Shown here piece by piece: positions 1 to 4,728 of a stretch of DNA of 5,326 nucleotides. Numbering within the stretch: the stretch's first letter is position 1; every line of letters begins with the position of its first letter. Origin of the DNA: Methanosarcina sp. GTDB taxonomy: Archaea > Halobacteriota > Methanosarcinia > Methanosarcinales > Methanosarcinaceae. Under the pieces are notes generated by a model, which did not search any database, had not been told where the DNA came from, and saw nothing but the letters and a program-made list of their open reading frames with translations. The translations under genes were made by a program, and so were the position numbers. The stretch lies in contig JAMXLQ010000236.1 in NCBI GenBank assembly GCA_024280975.1, forward strand, positions 1 to 5,326, given 5' to 3'.

Positions 1-382
1 GTTTGACAGAAGCCCACTTGTCATTCATGAACAGCTCTTTGACGGAAAATATGGTCTCTCGCTGACAACGGCAGGCAGTGATGAACTCGACTTTGTCCTT
101 GGAATTATGGATAATTTTATAGTACAATGTGGAGGAAAAACTATCGGAGGGTTGGGCTGTTCAGTAGCAAAGGGGCCCGAAGCAATGGAAGTAGCCGTTG
201 AAAAATCGCATGAAATGGGCAAAGATCTTGTTGAAGCAATAAAAGAAAAAAGACAATACCCTGAACAAGAAGCCAGACACGAAGCCTGGAGAGAACGATT
301 CAAGTACGTTATCCTTGCCAATAAAGAAAAATGGACGCATAACTGCGATTACTGGATGGAAAAAGGCTGGTTAAAAGAATAA
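1..382 (+). CDS. flavodoxin-fold NAD(P)H-dependent oxidoreductase (iron-sulfur flavoprotein-like), C-terminal part
   Basis: This is the 3' part of a gene cut by the window's left edge. The frame is open from base 2, giving 126 residues before TAA at 380-382. It resembles the C-terminal half of the NADPH-dependent FMN reductase / iron-sulfur flavoprotein (Isf-like) family: a Leu-Ser-Leu-Thr-Thr-Ala-Gly strand near residues 19-25, a helix, then QCGGKTIGGLGC at 42-53, and the aromatic tail (ANKEKW near 106-111, then DYWMEKGWL) common in this family. Such proteins bind FMN and pass electrons in the cytoplasm. The Cys cluster that would separate a true Fe-S flavoprotein from a plain FMN reductase would lie upstream of the window, so this cannot be settled. 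The visible Cys residues are at 43, 53 and 115. The next gene begins 44 bases downstream on the same strand, so co-transcription is likely. The family call is from recognition, not alignment. Confidence 0.75.
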   Translation, partial: FDRSPLVIHEQLFDGKYGLSLTTAGSDELDFVLGIMDNFIVQCGGKTIGGLGCSVAKGPEAMEVAVEKSHEMGKDLVEAIKEKRQYPEQEARHEAWRERFKYVILANKEKWTHNCDYWMEKGWLKE

Positions 383-426
383 TAGCTTTTCAGAGAGCTT
401 GTTAATGTTAGTTTAATGGAGATATT

Positions 427-1218
427 ATGATAAGGCTTGAAGAACTGGGGAGAAGGCTTACAGAAGCCGGCAGGTTGAAATTACGTCCTTTATGTGTCTA
501 CAGTACGGATGAAATCCCTGATGGAGCAGTTCCGTCATACACGGTAGACCGCTGTATAGCAAAGTCGATATACATTTCTGCTTCCTTTGAAGAAACACCT
601 TCAATATATATTGAAGCAGGTCACGAACAGTGTTGCACTGGTGGAATGGTCTGGATGGGACTTGCGGAACCGCATCCAAAGCTGAAATACTTCGTGACTA
701 TAGGCACGCCAGATTTCCACGGAGGTGCTGCAGAGCATTTAAAGGCAACTCCTGAACTATTCGATGAGCAGAGAAAACGAGCAGGAAAAATTACCCCGCA
801 CGGCAAATATATAGTCATTGCTCCATGTACTTACGATCTTGAACCTGAGACTGTTAGATCTTTCATTGTCTTTGCAGGCAGCGAGCAGATCAGGAATCTC
901 TGCGGACTGGCACAGTTCAGTAACTCTGATCCTTTTTTTAAAACCGTGATACCCGGAGGACCTATCTGTGCTACTATGATAGCTTTTCCGGCAGGCATGG
1001 CAGAAAATGCGCCGAAAGACTCGTCTTATGTAGGACCAGTTGATCCTACAGGAAATCCCTGGCTGCCCCCCGAATTGATGATAATGGGTATTCCTTCGAG
1101 GCTGGCGCAGCAGATGGGAGCCGACCTTGAAGAATCCTTTATCCGCAAGCGGAGCAAAATCGCATATCCTGAAAATCGTATAGCTATAAAGCCGTACATA
1201 AAGGGCGCAGAAAAGTAA
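427..1218 (+). CDS. DUF169 family protein (COG2043-like), complete
   Basis: This complete 263-residue protein starts at ATG 427, with GGAG at 418-421 five bases upstream as a Shine-Dalgarno sequence. It looks like a DUF169 protein, a family of unknown biochemical function found in methanogens and many anaerobes. Features seen: an N-terminal helix (LEELGRRLTEAGRLKLRPL), then DRCIAK (Cys43), a Cys-Cys pair at 69-70 followed by TGG and a WMGL segment, a central IVIAP strand (129-133, then Cys134), an FIVFAG segment at 146-151 and Cys181 in a GGPICATM stretch. Seven Cys residues (23, 43, 69, 70, 134, 159, 181) and no signal peptide or membrane segment suggest a cytoplasmic protein that could bind a metal or redox cofactor; this is inference. 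Placement just behind a flavin oxidoreductase gene suggests a shared redox role. The specific substrate is unknown. Confidence 0.8.
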   Translation: MIRLEELGRRLTEAGRLKLRPLCVYSTDEIPDGAVPSYTVDRCIAKSIYISASFEETPSIYIEAGHEQCCTGGMVWMGLAEPHPKLKYFVTIGTPDFHGGAAEHLKATPELFDEQRKRAGKITPHGKYIVIAPCTYDLEPETVRSFIVFAGSEQIRNLCGLAQFSNSDPFFKTVIPGGPICATMIAFPAGMAENAPKDSSYVGPVDPTGNPWLPPELMIMGIPSRLAQQMGADLEESFIRKRSKIAYPENRIAIKPYIKGAEK

Positions 1219-1239
1219 GAATCTACAGAGCATGAATAA

Positions 1240-1380
1240 ATGATAGCTCTGACGATTGCAAAAACATTCATTGTAGACATGATAAAAACCTCAAAGTTAT
1301 ACTTGACAGAAATGAGGATGGTATTGTGCTACAAGGAGGATTGTGTTGCCTATAAAGTCCAAAAGCCTAAAGAAGCTTAG
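1240..1380 (+). CDS. possible small protein, 46 residues, unknown
   Basis: A short open frame runs from ATG 1240 to TAG 1378-1380, immediately after an in-frame TAA at 1237-1239 and 21 bases after the DUF169 stop. The predicted peptide has a hydrophobic N-terminal stretch (IALTIAKTFIVDM), a middle rich in Met, Leu and Tyr, and a Cys-x4-Cys pair (residues 30 and 35) followed by a Lys-rich tail. Codon choice (AAA, GAA, ATA, AGG) is like that of the neighbouring genes. There is no good Shine-Dalgarno sequence before the ATG, so it would rely on coupling to DUF169 or be untranslated. I do not recognise the peptide. It could be a real small gene, a remnant, or chance. Confidence 0.22.
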   Translation: MIALTIAKTFIVDMIKTSKLYLTEMRMVLCYKEDCVAYKVQKPKEA

Positions 1381-1498
1381 ATTACACAGAATGCCGAGAA
1401 ATCCTTACTTAAAGTTTTCATCCTCAAGTTCTTTTCATTTTTTCCTGCTAAGTAGCCAGTTTACAGAGATAAAGACGATGATAGCAAGAAATGCATAA
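1343..1498 (+). CDS. possible small ORF behind a strong Shine-Dalgarno, 51 codons (doubtful)
   Basis: AAGGAGG at 1333-1339 is the strongest Shine-Dalgarno-like sequence in the window. GTG at 1343 and TTG at 1346 follow it. The GTG lies only 3 bases after the motif and the TTG 6 bases after. The frame runs 51 codons to TAA 1496-1498. The N-terminal part is very basic (LPIKSKSLKKLRLHRMPRN) and the rest is Ser/Phe-rich. The last 64 bases overlap the 3' end of the protease gene on the opposite strand, and the first 38 overlap the 46-residue ORF in another frame. The overlap with two other frames and the low-complexity tail argue against a real gene; the ribosome-binding match may simply encode Lys-Glu in the other frame. 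Confidence 0.12.
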   Translation: MLPIKSKSLKKLRLHRMPRNPYLKFSSSSSFHFFLLSSQFTEIKTMIARNA

Positions 1499-2127
1499 GC
1501 TGCAATAAGTAAAAGGGAACTGTATTTACTTAGAATGGGATTTGTGTTATTTATCTGCTCGTTGGTAGGATACATAATGTCTTGCTTGTCGCTGCTATGA
1601 TCTAACCCTAAAGCGTGCCCCAATTCATGCTCAGCAATGGCGAGCATTGCAGTATCACTATACGGGACCCATTCGCCCCACTGATAAGTTCCAACTCCAA
1701 ACGCGATATCTACGCGTACAAACCGCCCGTTGACGACAAATGGAATTGTATCGCCTGCAACTCCATTAGGAGCACCTTGATCTTTCTGCAGGTTTTCTAT
1801 CCACCTTATCCTGATATCAGCTTTTTCGGAATCCACAATTTCAAAAACAGGAGTGTACTCCAGTTTTCTGTTTCCTCCTTCTTCCCAGTAATTCAGAGCT
1901 TTTTGTACCTGTGTGTAATATGTAGGACTATAGTGTGGAGGTACACTTTTGTTATCTATATATACGGTGATAGGGGAATGATCCCATGGGTGGTCTAAAA
2001 TTCTTGGATACTCTGACTCAGAAGCTACCGAAGTAATGGGTAGAATAAGTGCTAGCAGCAACATTAAAAAGAGACATCTTATTTCAGATCTTCCAGTTTG
2101 GGTGATATAAACCTTCCTTGTGCTCAT
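1435..2127 (-). CDS. membrane-anchored matrixin-type zinc metalloprotease (M10-like)
   Basis: A 230-residue protein starts at ATG 2125-2127 and ends at TGA 1435-1437. AAGGT lies just upstream of the ATG as a partial Shine-Dalgarno. The N-terminus has basic residues and then a hydrophobic core (about 17-34, LFLMLLLALILPIT) that fits a Sec signal peptide or signal anchor. Residues 50-190 resemble a metzincin catalytic domain. HELGHALGLDH gives the zinc ligands His167, His171 and His177 with catalytic Glu168, and MYP at 185-187 is the Met-turn. This pattern is typical of matrixins (MEROPS M10). Residues 203-225 form a second membrane helix ending in SRKK, so by the positive-inside rule the protease would face outward, tethered at its C-terminus. 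The only Cys is Cys18 in the signal region, so there is no cysteine-switch propeptide. Possible N-glycosylation sequons are at Asn59 and Asn193. The substrate is unknown; surface protein turnover is a guess. Confidence 0.88.
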   Translation of the reverse strand: MSTRKVYITQTGRSEIRCLFLMLLLALILPITSVASESEYPRILDHPWDHSPITVYIDNKSVPPHYSPTYYTQVQKALNYWEEGGNRKLEYTPVFEIVDSEKADIRIRWIENLQKDQGAPNGVAGDTIPFVVNGRFVRVDIAFGVGTYQWGEWVPYSDTAMLAIAEHELGHALGLDHSSDKQDIMYPTNEQINNTNPILSKYSSLLLIAAYAFLAIIVFISVNWLLSRKK

Positions 2128-2167
2128 GTAAACCTTGTTTGATACTTTTTTTAAGTTTCGTCAAGCG

Positions 2168-2175
2168 TTTATAAA
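2168..2175 (-). promoter_or_regulatory. candidate TATA box for the matrixin gene
   Basis: TTTATAAA (self-complementary) lies 41 bases upstream of the protease ATG. Archaeal transcription normally starts about 25 bases downstream of the TATA box, which would give a short leader of roughly 20 bases. Two other AT-rich candidates lie further upstream (near 2190-2199, and the palindrome TATATGCATATA at 2205-2216), so the choice is uncertain. Confidence 0.35.
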
Positions 2176-2392
2176 ATCTCTATTTTTAAGTTTATATGTT
2201 AATTTATATGCATATACTTGGCTGCCTAGTAGGTAATGCTTAATCTGTTTTTCCACGAATTAGAAGTATTTATTTGCCTTAAGTAAGTGCAAAAATTAGC
2301 TTAATCTCTAAATTATCCGCAATTGCTGGAAATTGGCTCAGAAAAATGTTTCAGTATTTAGTCCTTATATTTTAATCTTTAAGGCGCTCACA

Positions 2393-2399
2393 TTATATA
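2393..2399 (+). promoter_or_regulatory. candidate TATA box for the fumarase operon
   Basis: TTATATA matches the methanogen box A consensus (YTTATATA). A start about 25 bases downstream would fall near 2421-2426, leaving a leader of some 30-35 bases before the TTG start. A second candidate, CTATAAAA at 2420-2427, would put the start near 2447-2453 and make the message almost leaderless. Only 5'-end mapping could choose between them. Confidence 0.45.
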
Positions 2400-2455
2400 C
2401 TCTGTATTCGTGCCTACTCCTATAAAATTTATTTCTCTCACAAAATGGTGGTTTT

Positions 2456-3298
2456 TTGTCTTCGAAAATTAGCCGCGAAAGCTTTATCCGGTCTACTGCA
2501 GACCTTTTAAGGAAAGCAGAAATCGAACTTCCTGACGATGTAGTGAATGCACTCAGGAAAGCTGAAACCGCAGAAGAAAATCAGGTTGCAAAATCTCAGC
2601 TTCAGGCAATTCTGAGAAACCTTGAGATTGCAAAAAAGCATGGAGTTCCGATGTGCCAGGATACGGGCATCATGATCTTTTTTGTGGAAATCGGAACTGA
2701 GTTTCAGTTTGACTTTGATCTGGAGGCAGCAATCAGGGAGGCTGTAATCATTGCAACAACCGAAATTCCTCTCCGCCCGAACGCCGTTGATCCTCTGACC
2801 CGAAAGAACAGTGGAAATAATATTGGGACTGGAATTCCGGATATTCACTGGAAATCCGTTCCCAAAAACCAGTTAAAGCTCACTGCTGCCCCTAAAGGCG
2901 CGGGTTCGGAAAATATGAGTTCTCTGCGTATGTTTAACCCGACAGAAACCGGAAATATCAAAAACTTTGTACTCCAGACCATAGTAAACGCTGGAGGAAT
3001 GCCCTGTCCTCCCCTGACCATAGGAGTCGGGATCGGGGGTTCTTTTGATGCCGCAGCCAGGCTTGCAAAAGAAGCCCTGCTTGAGCCCCTTGATGCCCCG
3101 ATGAAGGGACTAGAAAGAGAAATCTTTGAGGCTGTAAACGCTCTTGGAATCGGCTGTATGGGGCTTGGTGGCAGCACAACTGCCCTTGCAGTGCGCGTGA
3201 AAACTGCTCACTGCCACACGGCATCCCTTCCGGTTGCAGTAAATATTCAGTGCTGGGCAAATAGACATGCTTCGGTCGTATTCAGGGGGGATGAATGA
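2456..3298 (+). CDS. fumA: class I fumarate hydratase, alpha subunit
   Basis: The 280-residue alpha subunit of an oxygen-sensitive [4Fe-4S] fumarase hydrates fumarate to (S)-malate with the beta subunit encoded next. Its length fits the N-terminal (TtdA/fumarase alpha) domain found separately in archaea and anaerobes. MCQDTG at 66-71 supplies cluster ligand Cys67 and the catalytic-site Asp69. PCPP at 183-186 supplies Cys184. The third ligand is probably Cys266 in the QCWANRH stretch. His254 and Arg107 fall where, by spacing recalled from the Leishmania fumarase structure, the active-site His and Arg lie. The start is TTG 2456: the frame is closed by TAA at 2423-2425, no in-frame ATG or GTG intervenes, and the first internal Met (residue 66) is already in the cluster motif. 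GGTGGT at 2447-2452 is a possible but close ribosome-binding site. The stop overlaps the beta start by ATGA. L(+)-tartrate dehydratase is the main alternative, but a tartrate enzyme is less likely in this setting. Confidence 0.92.
   Translation: MSSKISRESFIRSTADLLRKAEIELPDDVVNALRKAETAEENQVAKSQLQAILRNLEIAKKHGVPMCQDTGIMIFFVEIGTEFQFDFDLEAAIREAVIIATTEIPLRPNAVDPLTRKNSGNNIGTGIPDIHWKSVPKNQLKLTAAPKGAGSENMSSLRMFNPTETGNIKNFVLQTIVNAGGMPCPPLTIGVGIGGSFDAAARLAKEALLEPLDAPMKGLEREIFEAVNALGIGCMGLGGSTTALAVRVKTAHCHTASLPVAVNIQCWANRHASVVFRGDE
3284..3291 (+). promoter_or_regulatory. Shine-Dalgarno for the fumarase beta gene
   Basis: AGGGGGGA inside the last codons of the alpha gene sits a few bases before the beta start. 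It supports ATG 3295 or 3298 as the start and translational coupling through the ATGA overlap. Confidence 0.5.
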
Positions 3299-3873
3299 TG
3301 GAGTATCACCTGCAAACTCCGCTGAAGAAAGAAGATATCGAGAAACTCAATGCGGGAGATATTGTCTATATCTCAGGAGAAATCCTGACGGCCAGGGATG
3401 AAGCTCATGCTAGAATTCTCGAGATGGAAGAAAAGAAAGAAGGACTTCCTTTTTCCCTTGAAGGAGCAGTGATCTACCACTGTGGCCCACTTATGCAACA
3501 AACCAAAAACGGCTGGAAAGTAGTATCAGCAGGTCCTACAACCAGCGGCAGGATGTCAAAAATGACGCCTCCTCTCCTGAAAGCTCACGGAGTTCGGGCA
3601 ATCATCGGAAAAGGTGGAATGAAGGGTATAACTGATGCCTTAAAGAACAAATGCGTTTATTTGGCTTATACAGGCGGATGTGCAGCCCTTGCCGCAGAGT
3701 TAATCAAGGAAGTAAAAGCCGTCCACTGGCTTGATCTTGGAATGCCTGAGGCTGTCTGGGTGCTCAGAGTGGAGGAATTCGGGCCGCTTATTGTAGGGAT
3801 CGATGCAAAAGGAAAAGACATTTTTGCAGAAGTAAGGGAAAAAGCTCAAAAACAGCTTGAAATGCATGAATAA
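3295..3873 (+). CDS. fumB: class I fumarate hydratase, beta subunit
   Basis: The 192-residue beta subunit forms the swivelling domain that closes over the alpha subunit's Fe-S cluster in fumarase. Visible family signatures are TARDEAH at 32-38, SAGPTTSGRM at 78-87, IGKGGM at 104-109, TGGCAAL at 126-132, and the C-terminal WVLRVEEFGPLIVGID. Thr82, Arg86 and Lys106 keep the spacing of the substrate-binding Thr, Arg and Lys of the Leishmania enzyme (recalled, not aligned). ATG 3295 overlaps the alpha stop; ATG 3298 directly after is an alternative giving one residue less. The tight overlap implies equal production of the two subunits. The last codons (QLEMHE, then stop) lie in sequence that resembles the 30-bp repeat immediately following, and an ATG at 3866 opens the repeat-protein frame inside this gene. 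Confidence 0.92.
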   Translation: MMEYHLQTPLKKEDIEKLNAGDIVYISGEILTARDEAHARILEMEEKKEGLPFSLEGAVIYHCGPLMQQTKNGWKVVSAGPTTSGRMSKMTPPLLKAHGVRAIIGKGGMKGITDALKNKCVYLAYTGGCAALAAELIKEVKAVHWLDLGMPEAVWVLRVEEFGPLIVGIDAKGKDIFAEVREKAQKQLEMHE

Positions 3874-4061
3874 ATTTTTAAAAAGACTTAAAAATCAGGG
3901 AGAAGTTCCTAAAAAGGTTGAAAAGCAGGGATAAATTTTTAAAAGGCTTGAAAAACAGGGATAAGTTCTTTAAAGGCTTGAAAAACAGGGACAAATCCCT
4001 AAAAGGCTTGATAAGTGAGGATAAACCCAGTACTTCTTCATTAGCTGGCAGCAGAGATTGA
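3866..4061 (+). pseudogene. frameshifted small gene for a protein of 10-residue basic repeats
   Basis: ATG 3866 lies out of frame inside the end of the fumarase beta gene (8-base overlap) and opens MNKFLKRLKN. The frame then runs on 12 more codons to TAA at 3932. The first 30-bp unit has one more T (around base 3895) than the others. Ignoring that T gives a single frame to TGA 4059-4061. This 64-residue product has five copies of a unit close to KFLKGLKNRD plus a short EDKPSTSS tail. Between units many changes are silent (AAA/AAG, TTT/TTC, TTA/CTA, TTG/CTT, GAT/GAC) or mild (Leu/Phe, Asp/Glu, Asn/Ser), which is expected if this frame was once under protein selection. The product would be very basic and amphipathic. 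There is no clear Shine-Dalgarno sequence, so translation would depend on coupling to the beta gene. It may be a true frameshift, a sequencing error in an A/T-rich stretch, or an untranslated repeat that looks coding by chance. Function unknown. Confidence 0.45.
3870..4020 (+). repeat. 30-bp tandem repeat array, five units
   Basis: Five adjacent units follow a 30-base period: 3870-3900 (31 bases, with one extra T), 3901-3930, 3931-3960, 3961-3990 and 3991-4020. The best-conserved core is AAAAGGCTTGAAAAACAGGG, with ATAAATTTTT or a variant in front. Units three and four are the most alike; the last unit diverges at its 3' end. Half a unit further upstream, the end of the fumarase beta gene (GCTTGAAATGCATGAATAAA) matches the same pattern, so the array may have grown out of that gene's 3' end. 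Because 30 is divisible by three, several frames stay open through the array, on both strands. Confidence 0.9.
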
Positions 4062-4187
4062 GAGTGGCAGGAACATCTCATCCGCATCTTTGCTTCAGTC
4101 TTCAATATACTATCGGATTACTATCGGATTCGCAGGTTCAGGAAAAAGGTTTAGCAGAGCTAAGTTAGAAATATCTCAAAGGCCAGC
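3874..4187. other. gap between fumarase beta and regulator genes
   Basis: This 314-base interval holds the 30-bp array and the repeat-protein remnant in its first part, then the 11-bp duplication. In the part nearest the regulator I looked on the minus strand for a remnant of the regulator's missing C-terminal domain. A short open stretch after the stop reads NLFPEPANPIVIR, which I cannot assign. No RNA gene or clear terminator was seen. Confidence 0.5.
4109..4130. repeat. perfect 11-bp tandem duplication
   Basis: ACTATCGGATT occurs twice back to back (4109-4119 and 4120-4130). It lies in the gap between the repeat array and the end of the regulator gene. Simple replication slippage would explain it; a protein-binding direct repeat is possible but unsupported. 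Confidence 0.8.
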
Positions 4188-4466
4188 TTAATTGTAGTCG
4201 TTTTCAAGCTGCCTTAAAGATTTTACAAGAGACTCCATTTTTCGGACAATAATTTTTCCAAGCAGGGAAAGCTCATATATTTTATCCTGCTGAATCACGA
4301 GCCCGTTTTCCTTTAGCTTTTTAAGCTGGGGCAGGATCGCAACTGAGTTCGTATCAAGCTCATTATTGATCTCTTCAATTGTCCTGGGTTTTTCTTTGAG
4401 GAGGAGAAGCAGGTCGGTTCTTTTTTCGGAAGACAAAAGAATTGTGATCAGGGTAGATCTCATCAT
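4188..4466 (-). CDS. winged-helix regulator, HTH part only (FilR1/Msr-like family)
   Basis: The protein has 92 residues from ATG 4464-4466, or 91 from the adjacent ATG 4461-4463. It matches the N-terminal winged-helix domain of a methanogen regulator family (ArsR-like HTH followed by a FilR1/DUF1724 domain; Msr proteins of Methanosarcina belong here). The recognisable order is STLITILLSSEKRTDLLLLL, then TIEEINNEL, then a recognition helix around VAILPQLKKLKENGLV, a wing (IQQDKIYELS) and LGKIIVRKMESL. Full-length members are roughly 250 residues. This one stops at the domain junction, so it lacks the effector domain and is probably truncated or a stand-alone derivative. The frame stays open upstream to a TTG at 4508, but a TATA box lies inside that extension, so the downstream ATG pair is the likelier start and the message may be leaderless. 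The DNA-binding role is from the family; the target is unknown. Confidence 0.75.
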   Translation of the reverse strand: MMRSTLITILLSSEKRTDLLLLLKEKPRTIEEINNELDTNSVAILPQLKKLKENGLVIQQDKIYELSLLGKIIVRKMESLVKSLRQLENDYN

Positions 4467-4484
4467 CCCTACTGCAAAAACTGT

Positions 4485-4496
4485 AGATATATATCT
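4485..4496. promoter_or_regulatory. palindromic, possibly bidirectional TATA box
   Basis: AGATATATATCT is a perfect 12-bp palindrome containing ATATATA on both strands. On the minus strand, a start about 25 bases downstream falls at or next to the regulator's ATG pair (4461-4466). On the plus strand it falls just before the ATG of the small ORF at 4521. The spacing fits both directions with little or no leader. The palindrome could also be an operator for the regulator itself. Confidence 0.45.
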
Positions 4497-4520
4497 TTTC
4501 ATTCTCAATATTATTATTCC

Positions 4521-4658
4521 ATGAAAAAAGGGCTTAAGAGTTTTAATTGGCAGAAAGATCCTGCTTTTAATAGAGATTTCATGAAAATGGATAAAAAGGT
4601 CTTTAATTTCAACAAAACGGATGATAAAAGAGAAATTTTCTTATCCTGGCGTTTTTGA
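4521..4658 (+). CDS. possible small protein rich in Lys, Phe, Asn and Asp, 45 residues
   Basis: An open frame from ATG 4521 to TGA 4656-4658 runs divergently from the regulator. The peptide begins MKKGLKSFNW and carries loose repeats of the type F-N-x-D / F-x-K-x-D (AFNRD, FMKMD, FNFNKTDD). Its composition resembles the 10-residue repeat protein downstream of the fumarase genes, which also has KGLK and NRD. There is no Shine-Dalgarno sequence, but the palindromic TATA box lies about 27 bases before the ATG, which fits a leaderless or short-leader message. The family is not recognised. It could also be a degenerate repeat stretch that is not translated. Confidence 0.3.
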   Translation: MKKGLKSFNWQKDPAFNRDFMKMDKKVFNFNKTDDKREIFLSWRF

Positions 4659-4728
4659 TCATGATATAGTTTAGAAATAATTCTTCCAGTCGTAAATACC
4701 CTTTTAAAATTTCTCACCTGTAGGCATT

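Larger units (their letters stand above)
2128..2455. other. AT-rich divergent intergenic region between protease and fumarase
   Basis: These 328 bases separate two divergently transcribed genes. I see no open frame with coding character, no RNA gene and no long repeat. It holds candidate TATA boxes for both directions, a 12-bp perfect palindrome TATATGCATATA at 2205-2216, and the 9-mer GCTTAATCT twice (2238-2246 and 2299-2307). The palindrome could be an operator or just a product of high AT content. Confidence 0.6.

Noticed and set aside
1227..1250. AGAGC/GCTCT inverted repeat after the DUF169 stop as a terminator
   Set aside because: The stem is only five pairs with a 14-base loop and no T run follows directly. 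A T-rich stretch at 1430-1445 might end the transcript, but nothing shows this.
757..1280. Long antisense frames opposite the DUF169 gene
   Set aside because: They are shadows of a gene with a good start, ribosome-binding site and recognisable family; they have no family character of their own.
2238..2307. GCTTAATCT direct repeat as an operator pair
   Set aside because: Two nine-base copies 61 bases apart in AT-rich DNA can easily occur by chance, and they lie away from the candidate TATA boxes.
3870..4020. CRISPR array
   Set aside because: Units are contiguous 30-bp tandem repeats with no unique spacers, and no cas gene is nearby.
3878..4105. Minus-strand open frame of 75 codons with repeated Leu/Phe/Lys units
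   Set aside because: It is the antisense reading of the 30-bp array, which stays open because the period is divisible by three. It has a TTG start and no promoter, and the silent-change pattern supports the plus-strand frame instead.
4514..4717. Minus-strand 67-codon frame between the exporter and regulator genes
   Set aside because: It starts with GTG without a ribosome-binding site, is low complexity, and is the antisense of the plus-strand Lys/Phe-rich ORF.
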